A stretch of 7,229 bases of DNA from Brachyspira catarrhinii (GTDB lineage: Bacteria > Spirochaetota > Brachyspiria > Brachyspirales > Brachyspiraceae): positions 1 to 7,229 of the forward strand of contig NZ_SJDU01000088.1 of the NCBI RefSeq assembly GCF_005518285.1, in the 5' to 3' direction. The notes beneath the pieces were generated by a model. It was not told the DNA's origin. It was given only the letters and a program-made list of their open reading frames with translations, and searched no databases. Below are positions 6,765 to 7,229 of this stretch, piece by piece. Numbering within the stretch: the stretch's first letter is position 1; the number at the start of each line of letters is the position of its first letter. The translations under genes were made by a program, and so were the position numbers.

Positions 6765-7229
6765 ATGGACTTTATAATTATAATAATTTTGATTATTTTA
6801 AACGGCATATTCGCTATGTCGGAGATAGCCGTAATATCCGCAAGAAAATCCTCTTTAATGAAAGAGAGCAAAGAAGGAAATAAAAACGCGAAAACGGCGC
6901 TTTCTTTGGCAAATCATCCCGATAAATTTTTATCCACAATTCAAATAGGAATAACTTTGATAGGAATATTAACGGGAATTTATTCGGGAGATACCGTTGC
7001 AAAAGAATTATCGAATATTTTAATAAAGATTCATATTCCGACAGTTTACGCTTCTTCAATATCGAAAATAATCGTAGTGGCGTTGGTAACTTATCTTACT
7101 TTAATATTTGGAGAATTAGTTCCAAAAAGACTTGGAATGGTTATGCCCGAAAAAATAGCTAAAACGGTTGCAAGTCCTATGATTATATTATCCAAAATAG
7201 GCGCTCCTTTCATTAAAGAGGATTTTCTT
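6765..7229 (+). CDS. CNNM/CorC (HlyC, TlyC-type) membrane protein, 5' part only
   Basis: The first 155 codons of a protein cut off by the window end. MDFIIIIILIILNGIFAMSE is the opening membrane segment of the CNNM (DUF21) domain, followed by IAVISARKSSL (21-31), FLSTIQIGITLIGILTG (55-71) and TLIFGELVPKRLG (112-124), all typical of the family. Complete members continue with a CBS-domain pair and a CorC/HlyC C-terminal domain and act in Mg2+ (or related divalent cation) export or homeostasis; some are annotated as haemolysins. The ATG follows an in-frame TAA (6759-6761), and the N-terminus fits the family. AGGA at 6742-6745 is 19 bases upstream, too far for a normal Shine-Dalgarno. A strong promoter lies at 6688-6716. 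The last residues (K151-L155, after GAPFI) do not fit the family. They derive from a stretch that is the reverse complement of 6842-6864, so they are probably not native. Confidence 0.88.
   Translation, partial: MDFIIIIILIILNGIFAMSEIAVISARKSSLMKESKEGNKNAKTALSLANHPDKFLSTIQIGITLIGILTGIYSGDTVAKELSNILIKIHIPTVYASSISKIIVVALVTYLTLIFGELVPKRLGMVMPEKIAKTVASPMIILSKIGAPFIKEDFL
6842..6864 (+). repeat. Left arm of a 23-bp perfect inverted repeat
   Basis: These 23 bases, encoding roughly RKSSLMK of the CNNM protein (residues 27-33), are matched exactly in reverse complement by 7207-7229 at the window end. The arms are 342 bases apart. In this copy the encoded residues fit the protein family, so this is the native arm. 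Confidence 0.9.
7207..7229 (-). repeat. Right arm of the inverted repeat, probable fold-back end
   Basis: The last 23 bases are the exact reverse complement of 6842-6864; the match stops at 7206, where C (G in reverse complement) faces A at 6865. The pattern fits a chimeric inverted junction through a short shared stretch around CTTTCATT, where the family-like residues PFI are still encoded. It is most simply a read or assembly artefact at a contig end. Confidence 0.75.

Noticed and set aside
6814..7059. An 81-codon open frame on the minus strand.
   Set aside because: It lies fully antisense to the CNNM-family gene, whose residues match the family; the antisense frame shows no recognisable protein features.

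Overview
The window is very AT-rich, and the runs of codon third positions are almost all A or T. Its gene set (a relaxed-lipobox lipoprotein, RavA-ViaA, a DUF368 transporter and a CNNM/TlyC-type membrane protein) looks like an anaerobic spirochaete. Brachyspira is my best guess from overall protein style. This is inference; no rRNA or other taxonomic marker is present.

Layout, left to right. A small surface lipoprotein of unknown function (40-630, +) has a strong Shine-Dalgarno and ends in a clear intrinsic terminator (668-702). The gap 631-852 also holds a structured palindromic element (719-805). Next comes a two-gene operon on the minus strand: ravA (2270-3859), a MoxR-type AAA+ ATPase, followed by viaA (853-2283), its VWA partner. 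The two reading frames overlap by 14 bp, and the viaA stop codon lies inside a terminator-like hairpin (840-883). A 138-bp divergent region separates ravA from a 570-residue D12-class adenine-N6 DNA methyltransferase (3998-5710, +). That region carries an extended -10 promoter for ravA and a 13-bp tandem repeat just before the methyltransferase. The methyltransferase converges on a DUF368 polyprenyl-phosphate transporter (popT family, 5733-6572, -). Across a second divergent promoter region (6573-6764) begins a CNNM/CorC-type membrane protein (6765 onward, +), which is cut off by the window end.

How the genes relate. RavA and ViaA are expected to act as one chaperone-like ATPase complex. The other genes look like independent transcription units: envelope lipoprotein, DNA methylation, lipid-carrier recycling and divalent-cation transport. 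I see no restriction enzyme, toxin, phage or transposase gene.

The most notable anomaly is at the right edge. The last 23 bases are an exact reverse complement of 6842-6864 inside the same gene, and they replace the expected protein sequence. This looks like a fold-back (chimeric) end rather than native gene sequence. The most interesting biology candidates are the uncharacterised C-terminal ~180 residues of the methyltransferase and the tandem repeat in front of it. I do not see convincing evidence for a wholly new multi-gene system.
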